A DNA stretch of 64,000 nucleotides from SXZD01 sp034680345 (GCA_034680345.1 JAXISZ010000001.1:1-64000); one strand, 5' to 3'. Shown: positions 1 through 10,045, counted from the stretch's first letter. Program-made: numbers and translations. Notes: generated by a model not told the origin, from the letters alone.

Positions 1-1
1 G

Positions 2-94
2 ATCTGCTCTCATGTGCCTGATGAAATTGATTTGTCGTTTGGTTCAAATGTAGTGGAGTTTGATTTGAAGAAGATGCTCTCATGGTGTATTTAA
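2..94 (+). CDS. 3' end of an unidentified gene (partial)
   Basis: The second frame is open from the window edge to a TAA at 92-94 and gives about 30 residues ending in KKMLSWCI. Its composition is protein-like (VPDEIDLSFGS region), but it is too short to assign to a family. In related bacteria a GntR- or Fis-type prp regulator often lies next to prpB, so a regulator is possible, but nothing here proves it. The AT-rich stretch 95-221 behind it would hold the prpB promoter. Confidence 0.3.
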   Translation: MCSHVPDEIDLSFGSNVVEFDLKKMLSWCI

Positions 95-221
95 AAACAA
101 ACAAAATTTAGTGTATGTTTTTTAATAAAAAGTTCATTTTTTTAGATTAATTTTTTTCAAATTACACACTAAAAGTCTTAGATAAACGCAATTAAACTTA
201 CACCTAAAAATTTACTTTTCT

Positions 222-1112
222 ATGCATTCACTCTCATCAGCAGGCGCTCGATTTCGGGAAGCCACAGTAAAAGAACAACCTCTGCAAGTGGTTGGTACCA
301 TCAATGCCAACCATGCCCTCCTTGCTAAAGCGGCAGGCTTTCAAGCCATTTACCTCTCTGGCGGTGGTGTAGCAGCAGGTTCTTTGGGATTACCTGATTT
401 GGGTATTTCCTCTTTGGAAGATGTGCTTACCGATGTACGGCGCATCACCGATGTATGTGACCTACCCCTTTTGGTAGACGCAGACACTGGCTTTGGTCCA
501 TCAGCTTTTAACATTGCACGCACCACCAAAAGTTTAATTAAAATGGGAGCTGCAGGCATGCATATTGAAGACCAAGTGGGCGCCAAACGCTGCGGACACC
601 GACCAGGCAAGGCCGTTGTTAGTCAAACCGAGATGTGTGACCGCGTTAAAGCAGCCGTAGATGCAAGAACCGACGCAAATTTTGTAGTCATGGCACGCAC
701 CGACGCTATGGCTGTAAACGGACTAAATGCAGCCATTGACCGTGCTTGTGCCTACGTGGAAGCCGGTGCAGACATGGTATTTCCAGAAGCCATTGGCACA
801 ATAGAAATATACCGAGAATTTGTCAATGCCTGCCAAGTACCGATTTTAGCTAACATCACTGAATTTGGCATATCCCCTTTATTCACTACCCATGAATTAC
901 AACAAGCCAAAGTCTCTTTGGTGTTGTACCCGTTATCAGCATTTAGAGCTATGAATAAAGCCGCTCAAACAGTATACACAGCCATTCGTCGCGACGGCAC
1001 TCAAAAAAATGTGCTGCACACCATGCAAACACGCACAGAACTCTACGAGTCAATTGGCTACCATGATTTTGAAAAAAAACTAGATGCCTTATTTATTCGT
1101 GATCGCATATAA
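222..1112 (+). CDS. prpB: 2-methylisocitrate lyase PrpB
   Basis: PrpB cleaves 2-methylisocitrate to pyruvate and succinate, the last step of the cytosolic methylcitrate cycle for propionyl-CoA. The 296-residue protein has the usual family length. It shows the isocitrate lyase/PEP mutase fold signatures: a DADTGFG metal-binding segment near residues 86-92, HIEDQ near 114-118, and the catalytic motif KRCGH at 122-126 with Cys124. KRCGH in the methylisocitrate-lyase context, with prpC and acnD downstream, separates it from aceA and from PEP mutases. The start is the first ATG of the frame; no strong Shine-Dalgarno sequence is visible. It is the first gene of a four-gene plus-strand set with gaps of about 100-120 bp to prpC and acnD. 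Confidence 0.95.
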   Translation: MHSLSSAGARFREATVKEQPLQVVGTINANHALLAKAAGFQAIYLSGGGVAAGSLGLPDLGISSLEDVLTDVRRITDVCDLPLLVDADTGFGPSAFNIARTTKSLIKMGAAGMHIEDQVGAKRCGHRPGKAVVSQTEMCDRVKAAVDARTDANFVVMARTDAMAVNGLNAAIDRACAYVEAGADMVFPEAIGTIEIYREFVNACQVPILANITEFGISPLFTTHELQQAKVSLVLYPLSAFRAMNKAAQTVYTAIRRDGTQKNVLHTMQTRTELYESIGYHDFEKKLDALFIRDRI

Positions 1113-1231
1113 TTTTTAGTAAATTCAACGCTGGTGTACTGTAGTGGTAGCAAACTTATAAAACTTCGCGCGCGCCTAAACGGTGAAGGCTTTCGCGCAC
1201 CAGCAAAAAATCAGCAATAAACGAGGAATTG

Positions 1232-2407
1232 ATGATTGACCCTAATCTTACAAACATGGCCAACGCTAACAACGCCTTTAAACCCAAAAAATCAGTTGCA
1301 CTTTCAGGCGCTACCGCTGGCAATACCGCTTTATGCACTGTAGGGCGATCAGGCAATGACCTAGCATACCGTGGCTACAATATTCTTGATCTGGCAAACG
1401 CTTGCGAATTTGAAGAAATTGCTTACTTACTCATTCACGGCAAACTGCCTAATCCAATTGAATTTATTTCATACAAAGCCAAACTCAAAAGTCTACGGGG
1501 TTTGCCTGCGGCTTTAATGCGAGTGCTTGAACAGCTACCACCAAGCTGCCACCCAATGGACGTTCTGCGCACCGGTGTTTCTGTATTGGGTAATTTGCAC
1601 CCAGAACAGGAAGGTCGCAAAGCAGCTGAAGCACGTGACATTGCCGATAAACTTCTAGCATGTTTAAACTCTATTTTGCTGTACTGGTTTCACTACAGCC
1701 GCCATGGTAGACGAATTGACGTAGAAACCCAAGACGACTCTATCAGCGCTCATTTTTTGCGCCTACTGCACGGAAAAAAACCCTGCGATTCTTGGGTTCG
1801 CGCTATGCACACATCCTTAATTTTATACGCTGAGCACGAATTTAACGCCTCAACCTTCGCAGGTCGAGTCATTGCAGGAACTGGCGCAGATATTCATTCG
1901 GCCATCTGTGGAGCAATTGGAGCCCTACGTGGCCCTAAGCATGGTGGTGCTAATGAAGTGGCTTTTAATGTACAAAAAAGCTATGACAACCCAGACCAAG
2001 CTGAAGCGGATATTCTTAATCGCCTTGAACGCAAAGAAGTGATTATTGGCTTTGGGCATCCAGTTTACACAGTGTGCGATCCACGCAATGAAATGATCAA
2101 AGAAGTTGCCAGAGAATTGTCTGAAGAACAAAGCAATATGAAAATGTTCAACATTGCAGAACGCTTAGAACATGTGATGTGGGACAATAAACGCATGTTT
2201 CCAAATTTAGACTGGTTTAGCGCTGTTAGCTACCACATGATGGCCATTCCAACCACGCTATTCACACCTCTATTTGTAATTGCCCGCACATCAGGTTGGT
2301 CTGCCCATGTGATTGAACAACGCGAAGATAACAAAATTATTCGCCCAAGCGCAAACTACATCGGCCCAGAAAATCAAATTTTCGTGCCCATGGATCAACG
2401 TCTCTAA
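1232..2407 (+). CDS. prpC: 2-methylcitrate synthase PrpC
   Basis: PrpC condenses propionyl-CoA with oxaloacetate to 2-methylcitrate and CoA. The 391-residue protein belongs to the citrate synthase family. PKHGG near residue 238 and the signature GFGHPVYTVCDPR near 274-286 carry the two active-site histidines, and the aspartate of DPR is close to the C-terminal catalytic site. The length fits type II PrpC rather than the longer GltA. I chose ATG 1232: GAGGA at 1223-1227 is close upstream, while the TTG at 1229 just before it is less likely. A third candidate is ATG 1256. Context (prpB before, acnD-prpF after) fixes the methylcitrate role over plain citrate synthase. Confidence 0.95.
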   Translation: MIDPNLTNMANANNAFKPKKSVALSGATAGNTALCTVGRSGNDLAYRGYNILDLANACEFEEIAYLLIHGKLPNPIEFISYKAKLKSLRGLPAALMRVLEQLPPSCHPMDVLRTGVSVLGNLHPEQEGRKAAEARDIADKLLACLNSILLYWFHYSRHGRRIDVETQDDSISAHFLRLLHGKKPCDSWVRAMHTSLILYAEHEFNASTFAGRVIAGTGADIHSAICGAIGALRGPKHGGANEVAFNVQKSYDNPDQAEADILNRLERKEVIIGFGHPVYTVCDPRNEMIKEVARELSEEQSNMKMFNIAERLEHVMWDNKRMFPNLDWFSAVSYHMMAIPTTLFTPLFVIARTSGWSAHVIEQREDNKIIRPSANYIGPENQIFVPMDQRL

Positions 2408-2508
2408 CCTATATTTAGCATAAACCACCTACACTGAACACCCAAATACCATAGCAAAAAAGCAAAAAAATAAGAAAACCAACATTATTCATAAAAACAA
2501 CCTACAGT

Positions 2509-5205
2509 ATGATTGCCAAAAACGCAGATTTTAAAAAAACTCTACCAGGCTTTGCACTGAGTTTTTATGATGCTCAACAAGCGATTGATTCAATAAGCCC
2601 GGGCGCTTATGCAAGCCTGCCTTACACAGCACGTATTTTTGCTGAATGCTTAGTACGCCGATGCGAGGCAGATGTTTTAGAAAAAGCCTTGCTGCAATGT
2701 GTACATCGTCAAAGAACCCTTGATTTCCCCTGGTACCCCGCCCGAATTGTTTGTCACGATATTTTAGGTTTAACAGCATTGGTAGACTTAGCAGGATTAC
2801 GTGACGCGATTGCAGCTCAAGGAGGAGACGCCACTTTGATTAATCCGGTGGTGCCTACACAGTTGATTGTTGACCACTCTTTAGCAGTAGAATATGGCGG
2901 CTTTGACACCAACGCTTTAGAAAAAAATAGAAACATTGAAAAACGGCGGAACCAAGACCGTTTTCACTTCATTGATTGGTGTAAACAAGCGTTTGAGAAT
3001 CTAGACATTGTCCCTGCTGGGCACGGCATCATGCATCAAATCAATTTAGAAAAGCTTTCTCCAGTTATTCAGGTAAAAAATGGGCTTGCTTTTCCAGATA
3101 GCTGTATTGGAACCGACAGCCACACCCCACATATTGATGCACTTGGCGTTTTAGCCATTGGCGTGGGCGGCCTTGAAGCAGAATCTGTCATGCTGGGGCG
3201 CCCCTGTATGATGCGTCTTCCAACAATTGTGGGGGTTGAATTAATAGGCAGATGCCAACCCAATATCACCGCCACCGACCTTGTCTTAACTCTCACCGAG
3301 TTTTTACGTCAACAGGGTGTGGGGGATGCTTTTCTAGAGTTTTACGGTGAAGGCACCCATTATCTCAGCATTGGTGACCGTGCCACCATTGCCAACATGA
3401 CCCCAGAATATGGTGCTAGCGCTGCACTTTTTTATATTGATGAACAAACCCTTGAGTATTTGCGTTTAACTGGACGCAACCCAGACCAAATAAAATTGGT
3501 AAAATCCTATGCACAACACACCGGTCTATGGGCAACTGCATTACAAAATGCACAGTATGATCGGGTATTACAATTCAATATGTCTTCTGTTGAACGCTGC
3601 ATCGCTGGACCGTCTAACCCACACAACCGCATAGCCACTAAACACTTACGTTCACGTTTGAATATTGATACAAAAAACAAACAAAACAATCAAGCAAGCA
3701 ATCTGTTGTATGCCAATACGCACAGTACCGAGTTAACTCCGAGTTCAAGTTCTGATTTAACACCCAAACCATTAACAAATTCAATACCTGATGGCGCCAT
3801 TATTATTGCTGCCATCACCAGTTGCACAAACACCAGCAACCCACGGAATCTGATTGCAGCAGGCTTATTGGCTCAAAAAGCCAACGCACTGGGTTTAACG
3901 CGCAAACCTTGGGTTAAAAGTTCATTTGCCCCTGGGTCAAAAGTGGCCCAATTGTATTTAAGAAAGGCTGGCTTATTGAAAGAGTTGGAACAACTGGGCT
4001 TTGGTATTGTTGGCTTTGCTTGCACCACATGTAATGGCATGAGCGGCGCACTAGACCCAGAAATTCAAAAAGAAATTGTGACACGCAATTTACTCACCAG
4101 TGCGGTGCTGTCAGGTAACCGCAATTTTGACGGGCGCATTCACCCGAACGCCAAACAGGCATTTCTCGCATCCCCGCCCCTGGTAGTAGCCTATGCCCTT
4201 GCGGGCACCATGTATTTTGATATTGACAGCGATGCGTTTGCTAAAATCAACGGTGTCAATATTCTTCTAAAAGACATCTGGCCAAGCGATGAAGAAATTG
4301 ACAACGTTCTAAACACCTGTATTGAGCCGAACCAATTTCAGCAAGTTTACGCCCTTTTGTTCAATACAGACCAAAATAACAAAAAAGTCAGCCCACTTTA
4401 TAACTGGCAAGCCAACAGCACGTACATTCGTCGCCCCCCTTACTGGGAAAAAATTTTAGCCAAACCAAGTGCTTTAGAAAATTTACGTCCCTTAGCAATC
4501 TTGGGAGACAATATCACCACCGACCATATTTCGCCTTCAAATGCTATTTTGCCCGATAGTGCCGCAGGCAAGTATTTACTTAAAATGGGAATTCCCGAAG
4601 AAGACTTTAACTCATACGCCACACACCGAGGCGACCACTTAACTGCACAACGCGCCACTTTTGCAAACCCAACCTTGCTCAATGAAATGGCAGAAGCTGA
4701 CAACAAACCCCTTCGAGGCTCCTACACACGACTTGAACCCGATGGGCAAATAGTAAATATGTGGCAAGCCATAGAAACGTACGCTAAACGTCAACAAAAC
4801 TTAATGATTATTGCTGGGAAAAACTATGGGCAAGGCTCATCCAGAGACTGGGCAGCCAAAGGACCTCGTTTGGCAGGGGTAATTGTGATTGTGGCAGAAA
4901 GTTTTGAACGCATTCACCGCACCAATTTAATTGGCATGGGCATTTTACCCTTACAATTTAAGCCTGATAATAACCGCAAAACCTTGCGCTTACAAGGCGA
5001 TGAAATTTTTTCAGTTCAAGGCAACATTCAAGCTGGTAGCACATTACAACTGGTGTATAAGACCATACAAGGCGAAAGTTTGCACTGCCCCGTAACCTGC
5101 CGCATAGACACCACTGAGGAACTAACCATCTACCAAGCCGGTGGCATTTTACAGCGCTTTACCCACGATTTTTTACATTCTTTTAAACAAAAACACACCA
5201 CCTAA
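2509..5205 (+). CDS. acnD: Fe/S-dependent 2-methylcitrate dehydratase AcnD
   Basis: AcnD dehydrates 2-methylcitrate to 2-methyl-trans-aconitate, which PrpF then isomerises. This AcnD/PrpF pair replaces PrpD in many betaproteobacteria. The 898-residue protein is an aconitase-superfamily enzyme. Cys439 (SCTNTSNPRN), Cys505 and Cys508 (ACTTCNG) should hold the [4Fe-4S] cluster. DSHTPH lies near 203-208, and the C-terminal swivel domain carries DNITTDHISPS and a GQGSSRDWAAKG motif. Residues about 387-424, between the N-terminal catalytic part and the first cluster cysteine, form an Asn/Ser/Thr-rich low-complexity stretch that makes the protein longer than usual. prpF follows after 14 bp, so the two are surely co-transcribed. 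Confidence 0.94.
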   Translation: MIAKNADFKKTLPGFALSFYDAQQAIDSISPGAYASLPYTARIFAECLVRRCEADVLEKALLQCVHRQRTLDFPWYPARIVCHDILGLTALVDLAGLRDAIAAQGGDATLINPVVPTQLIVDHSLAVEYGGFDTNALEKNRNIEKRRNQDRFHFIDWCKQAFENLDIVPAGHGIMHQINLEKLSPVIQVKNGLAFPDSCIGTDSHTPHIDALGVLAIGVGGLEAESVMLGRPCMMRLPTIVGVELIGRCQPNITATDLVLTLTEFLRQQGVGDAFLEFYGEGTHYLSIGDRATIANMTPEYGASAALFYIDEQTLEYLRLTGRNPDQIKLVKSYAQHTGLWATALQNAQYDRVLQFNMSSVERCIAGPSNPHNRIATKHLRSRLNIDTKNKQNNQASNLLYANTHSTELTPSSSSDLTPKPLTNSIPDGAIIIAAITSCTNTSNPRNLIAAGLLAQKANALGLTRKPWVKSSFAPGSKVAQLYLRKAGLLKELEQLGFGIVGFACTTCNGMSGALDPEIQKEIVTRNLLTSAVLSGNRNFDGRIHPNAKQAFLASPPLVVAYALAGTMYFDIDSDAFAKINGVNILLKDIWPSDEEIDNVLNTCIEPNQFQQVYALLFNTDQNNKKVSPLYNWQANSTYIRRPPYWEKILAKPSALENLRPLAILGDNITTDHISPSNAILPDSAAGKYLLKMGIPEEDFNSYATHRGDHLTAQRATFANPTLLNEMAEADNKPLRGSYTRLEPDGQIVNMWQAIETYAKRQQNLMIIAGKNYGQGSSRDWAAKGPRLAGVIVIVAESFERIHRTNLIGMGILPLQFKPDNNRKTLRLQGDEIFSVQGNIQAGSTLQLVYKTIQGESLHCPVTCRIDTTEELTIYQAGGILQRFTHDFLHSFKQKHTT

Positions 5206-5219
5206 GAAATTAAAAAACC

Positions 5220-6434
5220 ATGACCGCTCCTTCTCAAATTAAAATCCCGGCTTGCTATATGCGTGGTGGCACTAGCAAAGGGGTTTTATTTTGTCTCAAC
5301 GAACTCCCAGAATCAGCGCGAACACCTGGTGAAAGTCGTGACAACTTACTTTTACGTGTCATTGGTAGCCCAGACCCATATAGCAAACAAATGGACGGCA
5401 TGGGTGGCGGCAGTTCCAGCACCAGCAAAGTAGCTATTATCGCCAAAAGTAAACAACCTGATCACGACATTGACTACTGGTTTGGACAAGTTGCAATTGA
5501 TCAAGCCTTGATTGACTGGAGCGGCAATTGCGGTAATTTAACTGCAGCGGTTGCGCCGTTTGCGATTGCCAAACAATTGGTTGAGACACCACACATCCCG
5601 CACAACGGCTTAGCCAGCATTAAAATATGGCAAGCCAATATCAATAAAACAATTGTAGCTCACGTTCCAATTGTCAACGGACACGTGCAAGAATTGGGCG
5701 ATTTTGTATTGGATGGGGTAACATTTCCAGCTGCTGAAATACAATTAGAATTTTTAGACCCCACTCCAGAACTAGAAAATAATGACAATAGCGCTGTCTT
5801 TCCCACTGGAAATTTAATCGATATTCTAGATGTACCGAATGTTGGGCCAATTAAAGCAACCTTAATTAATGCCGGCATACCCACCATAATTGTTCAAGCT
5901 GATTGCCTTGGATACAACGGCACAGAATTACAAGATGAAATTAATCAAGACGCCAAAGCGTTGGCAAAGTTTGAAACCATTCGCGCTTACGGCGCTTTAA
6001 AAATGGGGCTCATTCAAACCATGGATGAAGCTAAACACCGACAGCACACCCCAAAAGTTATTTTTATAGCGCCACCTAAAACTTATACCAATGTTACAGG
6101 AACAACTACCACTGCCGACAGTATTCATTTACTCACTCGCGCGATATCTATGGGAAAACTACACCATGCAATGATGGGCACAGTAGCCATAGCAATTGCC
6201 AGCGCCGCCGCTATCGAATACACTTTAGCCAGTGAAGTCATGGGAGACGTTGTGCGCGAGAAGTTGAGCTTAGGGCACCCATCTGGCACGCTTAAAGTCA
6301 GTGCCCACGTTTATAAAAAAAACGGATCATGGCACGTGAGCAAAGCCATTTTAAGCCGCAGCGCACGCATTTTGATGGAAGGCTGGGTACATGTACCAGT
6401 TAGTGTTTTACACCCAAGGCCTGAAACTCGGTAA
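5220..6434 (+). CDS. prpF: 2-methylaconitate isomerase PrpF
   Basis: PrpF converts the AcnD product 2-methyl-trans-aconitate to the cis isomer used by aconitase, and it always accompanies acnD. The 404-residue length suits the family (about 390). The N-terminal signature CYMRGGTSKGV (residues 12-22) and the central GNCGNL segment are typical of this cofactor-free diaminopimelate-epimerase-like fold. The gene starts 14 bp after acnD. Its last 35 bp overlap the 3' end of the convergent helicase gene, so the final residues (HPRPETR) are also coding on the other strand. Function is assigned from family and neighbours with high certainty. Confidence 0.94.
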   Translation: MTAPSQIKIPACYMRGGTSKGVLFCLNELPESARTPGESRDNLLLRVIGSPDPYSKQMDGMGGGSSSTSKVAIIAKSKQPDHDIDYWFGQVAIDQALIDWSGNCGNLTAAVAPFAIAKQLVETPHIPHNGLASIKIWQANINKTIVAHVPIVNGHVQELGDFVLDGVTFPAAEIQLEFLDPTPELENNDNSAVFPTGNLIDILDVPNVGPIKATLINAGIPTIIVQADCLGYNGTELQDEINQDAKALAKFETIRAYGALKMGLIQTMDEAKHRQHTPKVIFIAPPKTYTNVTGTTTTADSIHLLTRAISMGKLHHAMMGTVAIAIASAAAIEYTLASEVMGDVVREKLSLGHPSGTLKVSAHVYKKNGSWHVSKAILSRSARILMEGWVHVPVSVLHPRPETR

Positions 6435-8385
6435 CCAATTGTTTCATGTAGTGGACGGCTTCATCTAAGCGGCGCGTTCTTGCAAATGGCGGCAAGCTGC
6501 GCCACAATAGTTTGCCATACTGTTCCGACAAAATGCGGTTGTCACCAATCACTAAAACACCACGATCGCTTTGGTCGCGAATTAAACGCCCTGAACCTTG
6601 TTTTAACGCAATAGCCGCCTCAGGTATAGCCATGTCACGGAAGGGGTTCATGCCTTGATTGCGCATCCAGTCGCTGCGTGCAGCCACCAATGGGTCATCG
6701 GGAGGGGCAAATGGTATTTTATCAATCACCACCAAACGCAAACTTTGCCCCTTAACATCCACGCCCTCCCAAAAGCTAGCAGAACCGACCAAAATAGGCT
6801 TTGCTTGAGATCGAAACTGATCAAGCAGCTCGCCTTTAGAGCGTGTACCTTGCACCAAAACAGTCCAAGACAACTTAAATTCTGAATTTTTGGATTGTAA
6901 CCAATCGCCAACCTGCTGAGTAGCTCGCAAGGTTGTACACAAATAAAAAACCCCACCATCACTGGCTTGCAACAATGGCCAAAGCGTATCGCACAACGCA
7001 ATATTAAAATTTGCCTGCTTTGGGCTGGGGCCATCTTCTGGGATACAAAGCAAAGCCTGTTTAGAATAATCAAAGGGACTAGGCCATACATAGCTCTGAG
7101 CTTGATCTAAACCCAAACCATGGGTAAAGTGAGACATATTGCCCTGAACACTTAAGGTGGCCGATGTAAAAATCCAGGCTTTGGGGTCACCTTCCCGACA
7201 CTTTTGAAAAGCATTGGCCACGTCCATAGGCGAACAAGATAACTGGACCATACCATGGCTTAAAGTCAACCATCGCACCATATCTGCCTCTTGCTTAATA
7301 CTTTCTTGACCAAGGCACTGACGCCACAGGGTGATAAGCTCTAAAAAACGCTGCAATATTTTTTGCCACTCTTCAGAGCGCGGAGCCATTTGCGTTAAAA
7401 TTTCTGATAAATCTTGAGCCAAAACATCCACTTGAAGCAAAGCCTCTTGTATTTTTTTGTGCTCTTTTAATTGCGACAGAGGAATGCGAATGATTTCGCG
7501 CAGTAAAGCCAACTCAGCGCGCAAATCCCTAAAACAGTTTTCAAGAGGACGAACAAAACGATCCCAGTCGCCTGCGTCACGTGCAGAAATACGACCTTCA
7601 ATGACAATGTCACGCAGTAAATCGCTCCATTGATGAGTTGACACATTTAATCCAAAAAAATGAGTGGCAATATCGCGCAGCTGGTGCGCTTCATCAAAAA
7701 TAACAACATCTGCTGTGGGCAATAATTCGGTTTGCGCTTCTTCACGCATTGCTAAATCAGCCAAAAACAAATGGTGGTTAACTACCACCACTTCGGCGGC
7801 CTGAGCTTGACGACGGGCTTTAACCAAAAAACAATCTTCATAAAACCCACAAGATTGCCCTAGGCAGTTCTCTCGGGTTGAAGTGACGTAATTCCAAACA
7901 CCAGCGTGCTCTGGGACATCCGAGCAGTCTACTTTGTCTCCTGTTTTAGTTATTTTTGCAAACCACTGAATTGATTTTAAATACTTTGTATCTTCAATGG
8001 TAGGGAGACGGGCTTCTTGTTCAGTTCGCTGTAAAAAATGTAAACACAAATAATTTGCCCGGCCTTTAAGCAACGCCACTGTGACTGGCCTAGCCAAAGC
8101 GTGACGCACCGTGGGCAAATCACGTTCAAATAATTGGTCTTGCAACGTTTTGCTGGCAGTTGATAACAATACCCGACCCATGCTTAACAAGGCAGGAACT
8201 AAATATGCAAATGTTTTACCTGTGCCGGTACCCGCTTCAGCCACCAAAACAGACCGCTGTTCAATGGTTTGCGCTACAGCTTTTGCCATGTCAAGCTGAG
8301 ACTGCCGCACAGAAAAGCCCGGGTACGCTCTGGCCAAAGCCCCTTCCTGTGAGAAAGCTATTTCAACAGCATCAATTAATTTCAT
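6400..8385 (-). CDS. DinG/YoaA-family ATP-dependent DNA helicase
   Basis: This is a 661-residue XPD-like superfamily 2 helicase, expected to unwind DNA 5' to 3' and act in repair or removal of blocked structures. The Walker A motif AGTGTGKT is at residues 51-58 and the DEAH box at 231-234. Four cysteines (114, 174, 179, 185) in the insertion between them match the family's Fe-S cluster domain. The C-terminal helicase half carries FWEGVDVKG and QGSGRLIR (motif VI). Length and cysteine layout fit YoaA better than Escherichia coli DinG (about 716 residues), but the two are hard to separate by eye. Its 3' end overlaps prpF tail to tail, and a YdcH-like gene starts just upstream, likely in the same transcript. 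Confidence 0.88.
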   Translation of the reverse strand: MKLIDAVEIAFSQEGALARAYPGFSVRQSQLDMAKAVAQTIEQRSVLVAEAGTGTGKTFAYLVPALLSMGRVLLSTASKTLQDQLFERDLPTVRHALARPVTVALLKGRANYLCLHFLQRTEQEARLPTIEDTKYLKSIQWFAKITKTGDKVDCSDVPEHAGVWNYVTSTRENCLGQSCGFYEDCFLVKARRQAQAAEVVVVNHHLFLADLAMREEAQTELLPTADVVIFDEAHQLRDIATHFFGLNVSTHQWSDLLRDIVIEGRISARDAGDWDRFVRPLENCFRDLRAELALLREIIRIPLSQLKEHKKIQEALLQVDVLAQDLSEILTQMAPRSEEWQKILQRFLELITLWRQCLGQESIKQEADMVRWLTLSHGMVQLSCSPMDVANAFQKCREGDPKAWIFTSATLSVQGNMSHFTHGLGLDQAQSYVWPSPFDYSKQALLCIPEDGPSPKQANFNIALCDTLWPLLQASDGGVFYLCTTLRATQQVGDWLQSKNSEFKLSWTVLVQGTRSKGELLDQFRSQAKPILVGSASFWEGVDVKGQSLRLVVIDKIPFAPPDDPLVAARSDWMRNQGMNPFRDMAIPEAAIALKQGSGRLIRDQSDRGVLVIGDNRILSEQYGKLLWRSLPPFARTRRLDEAVHYMKQLVTEFQALGVKH

Positions 8386-8392
8386 AGAAAAA

Positions 8393-8602
8393 TTAGGCTG
8401 GGATATCGGGTTCCAACTGTATTTGCAATAAGGTGATGTGATCTTTAATTTGCAGCTTACGTTTTTTTAAACGGCGAATTTGTAATTCATCTTGCAAACT
8501 TTGCTGCTCTAAGGTTGCAATAATTTGATCTAAGTCGCGGTGCTCAATTTGTAATTCAATGATTCTGCATTTTAGCTCATCGGCTTGATAAATCGCTGTC
8601 AT
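8393..8602 (-). CDS. YdcH-like DUF465 small protein
   Basis: The 69-residue protein is a highly charged helical hairpin. Its first half resembles the DUF465/YdcH pattern (LxxxHRDLDQIIATLE), followed by the typical basic LKKRKLQIKDHI segment. Members are small coiled-coil proteins of unknown function, often encoded near DNA- or cell-division-related genes in proteobacteria. An AAGGA sequence about nine bases before the ATG supports the start. It ends 7 bp before the helicase gene, so the two are probably co-transcribed. The family assignment is by pattern; no biochemical role is claimed. Confidence 0.8.
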   Translation of the reverse strand: MTAIYQADELKCRIIELQIEHRDLDQIIATLEQQSLQDELQIRRLKKRKLQIKDHITLLQIQLEPDIPA

Positions 8603-8752
8603 GCCAAAGATTCCTTGAACCTTAACAAAACCAGTTATTAAATAACATTTTTTAACAGCGGTAAAGCTTTTATTGTTTTCTGTATGATTTTCTGACCTGC
8701 ACTCATTTTAACCCGCTTATTTACAGCCAGTTAAAAAGTGGCATTTAATTTG

Positions 8753-10045
8753 TCAAACAGTCTTGTTTTTTATAAATACAACGTGATCTAATTGTTTGAG
8801 AGCGGCTAGTTTTTCAGCAATCTTAATTTCTAACCCTCTGTGCACGGGTTCATACCATCTGGGTTCCGCCATGCCCTCAGGTAAATATGTTTGGCCAACA
8901 GCATAAGCGTCAGGTTCATCATGGGGGTAACGATAGGTCTGGCCAAAGCCCATTTTTTTCATCAATTCAGTAGGTGCATTGCGCAAGTGTATTGGCACAT
9001 CTTGGGTTTTATCTTTTTTAACAAAGTCCCGAGCTCGTTTAAAGGCAAGATAACCCGCATTACTTTTAGGCGACACCGCCAAATAAAGTACCGCCTGAGC
9101 CAAAGCAAGTTCGCCTTCTGGGCTACCTAAGCGTTCATAGGTTGCAGCGGCATCATTGGCTATTTGCAAAGCACGAGGGTCTGCCAAGCCAATATCTTCC
9201 CAAGCCATTCGAACAATTCTTCTAGCCAGATAATGTGGGTCTGTGCCAGCGTCCAGCATACGCATTAACCAGTAAAGTGCGGCATCAGGGTGAGAACCGC
9301 GAACAGATTTATGCAGGGCTGATATTTGATCATAGAACTGATCTCCCGCTTTATCAAAGCGGCGCCCATTTTGCGCTAGCCTATTTTTTATAAAATCCAA
9401 GTCAATCGCTTGAATACCCAACACATTAGCAGCTTGCAAGCATTGGTCTAATAAATTCAAGAACCGACGGCCATCACCATCGGCACAGGCTATCACATAC
9501 GACAAGGCTGCATCATCAACCGTTAAATCAGCAAATCTAATCTGTTGCGCTCGTTTAAATAATTGTAATAAATCGTACTCAGACAAGGGCCGCAATACAT
9601 AGACCTGAGCACGTGACAACAAGGCAGCATTAACTTCAAACGATGGGTTTTCTGTAGTAGCGCCAATCAATGTGACCAAACCATTTTCAACATAAGGCAA
9701 TAAAGCGTCTTGTTGATTTTTATTAAAACGGTGAATCTCATCAATAAACAAAACCGTCACACGGCCCAAATTTTGATTGATTTGCGCCGCCTGCATCGCC
9801 TCTCTGATTTCTTTAACACCAGAAAATACCGCAGATAAAGCAATAAATTCACAATCAAACTGGCTGGCAATTAAACGCGCCAAAGTGGTTTTTCCAACCC
9901 CTGGCGGGCCCCATAAAACCATGGAATGCAGCCGGCCTGACTGAAAAGCTAAGCGCAACGGCTTGCCTTGCCCCAATAAATGAGACTGCCCCACTACGTC
10001 ATCCAAATTGACTGGGCGCAGTTGTTCAGCCAGAGGGATGGTCAT
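8753..10045 (-). CDS. rarA: replication-associated recombination protein RarA (MgsA)
   Basis: RarA is an AAA+ ATPase of the clamp-loader group (WRNIP1/Mgs1 relatives) that works at stalled replication forks and interacts with SSB. The 430 residues show Walker A GPPGVGKT at 46-53, Walker B LFIDEIHRF at 99-107, the sensor segment GATTENPSFE, and the C-terminal tetramerisation part with SPEGELALAQA and SNAGYLAF. The start codon overlaps the lolA stop in an ATGA arrangement, giving the ftsK-lolA-rarA operon common in Burkholderiales. serS, which usually follows in that group, is absent; the YdcH-like and helicase genes come next instead. Confidence 0.95.
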   Translation of the reverse strand: MTIPLAEQLRPVNLDDVVGQSHLLGQGKPLRLAFQSGRLHSMVLWGPPGVGKTTLARLIASQFDCEFIALSAVFSGVKEIREAMQAAQINQNLGRVTVLFIDEIHRFNKNQQDALLPYVENGLVTLIGATTENPSFEVNAALLSRAQVYVLRPLSEYDLLQLFKRAQQIRFADLTVDDAALSYVIACADGDGRRFLNLLDQCLQAANVLGIQAIDLDFIKNRLAQNGRRFDKAGDQFYDQISALHKSVRGSHPDAALYWLMRMLDAGTDPHYLARRIVRMAWEDIGLADPRALQIANDAAATYERLGSPEGELALAQAVLYLAVSPKSNAGYLAFKRARDFVKKDKTQDVPIHLRNAPTELMKKMGFGQTYRYPHDEPDAYAVGQTYLPEGMAEPRWYEPVHRGLEIKIAEKLAALKQLDHVVFIKNKTV

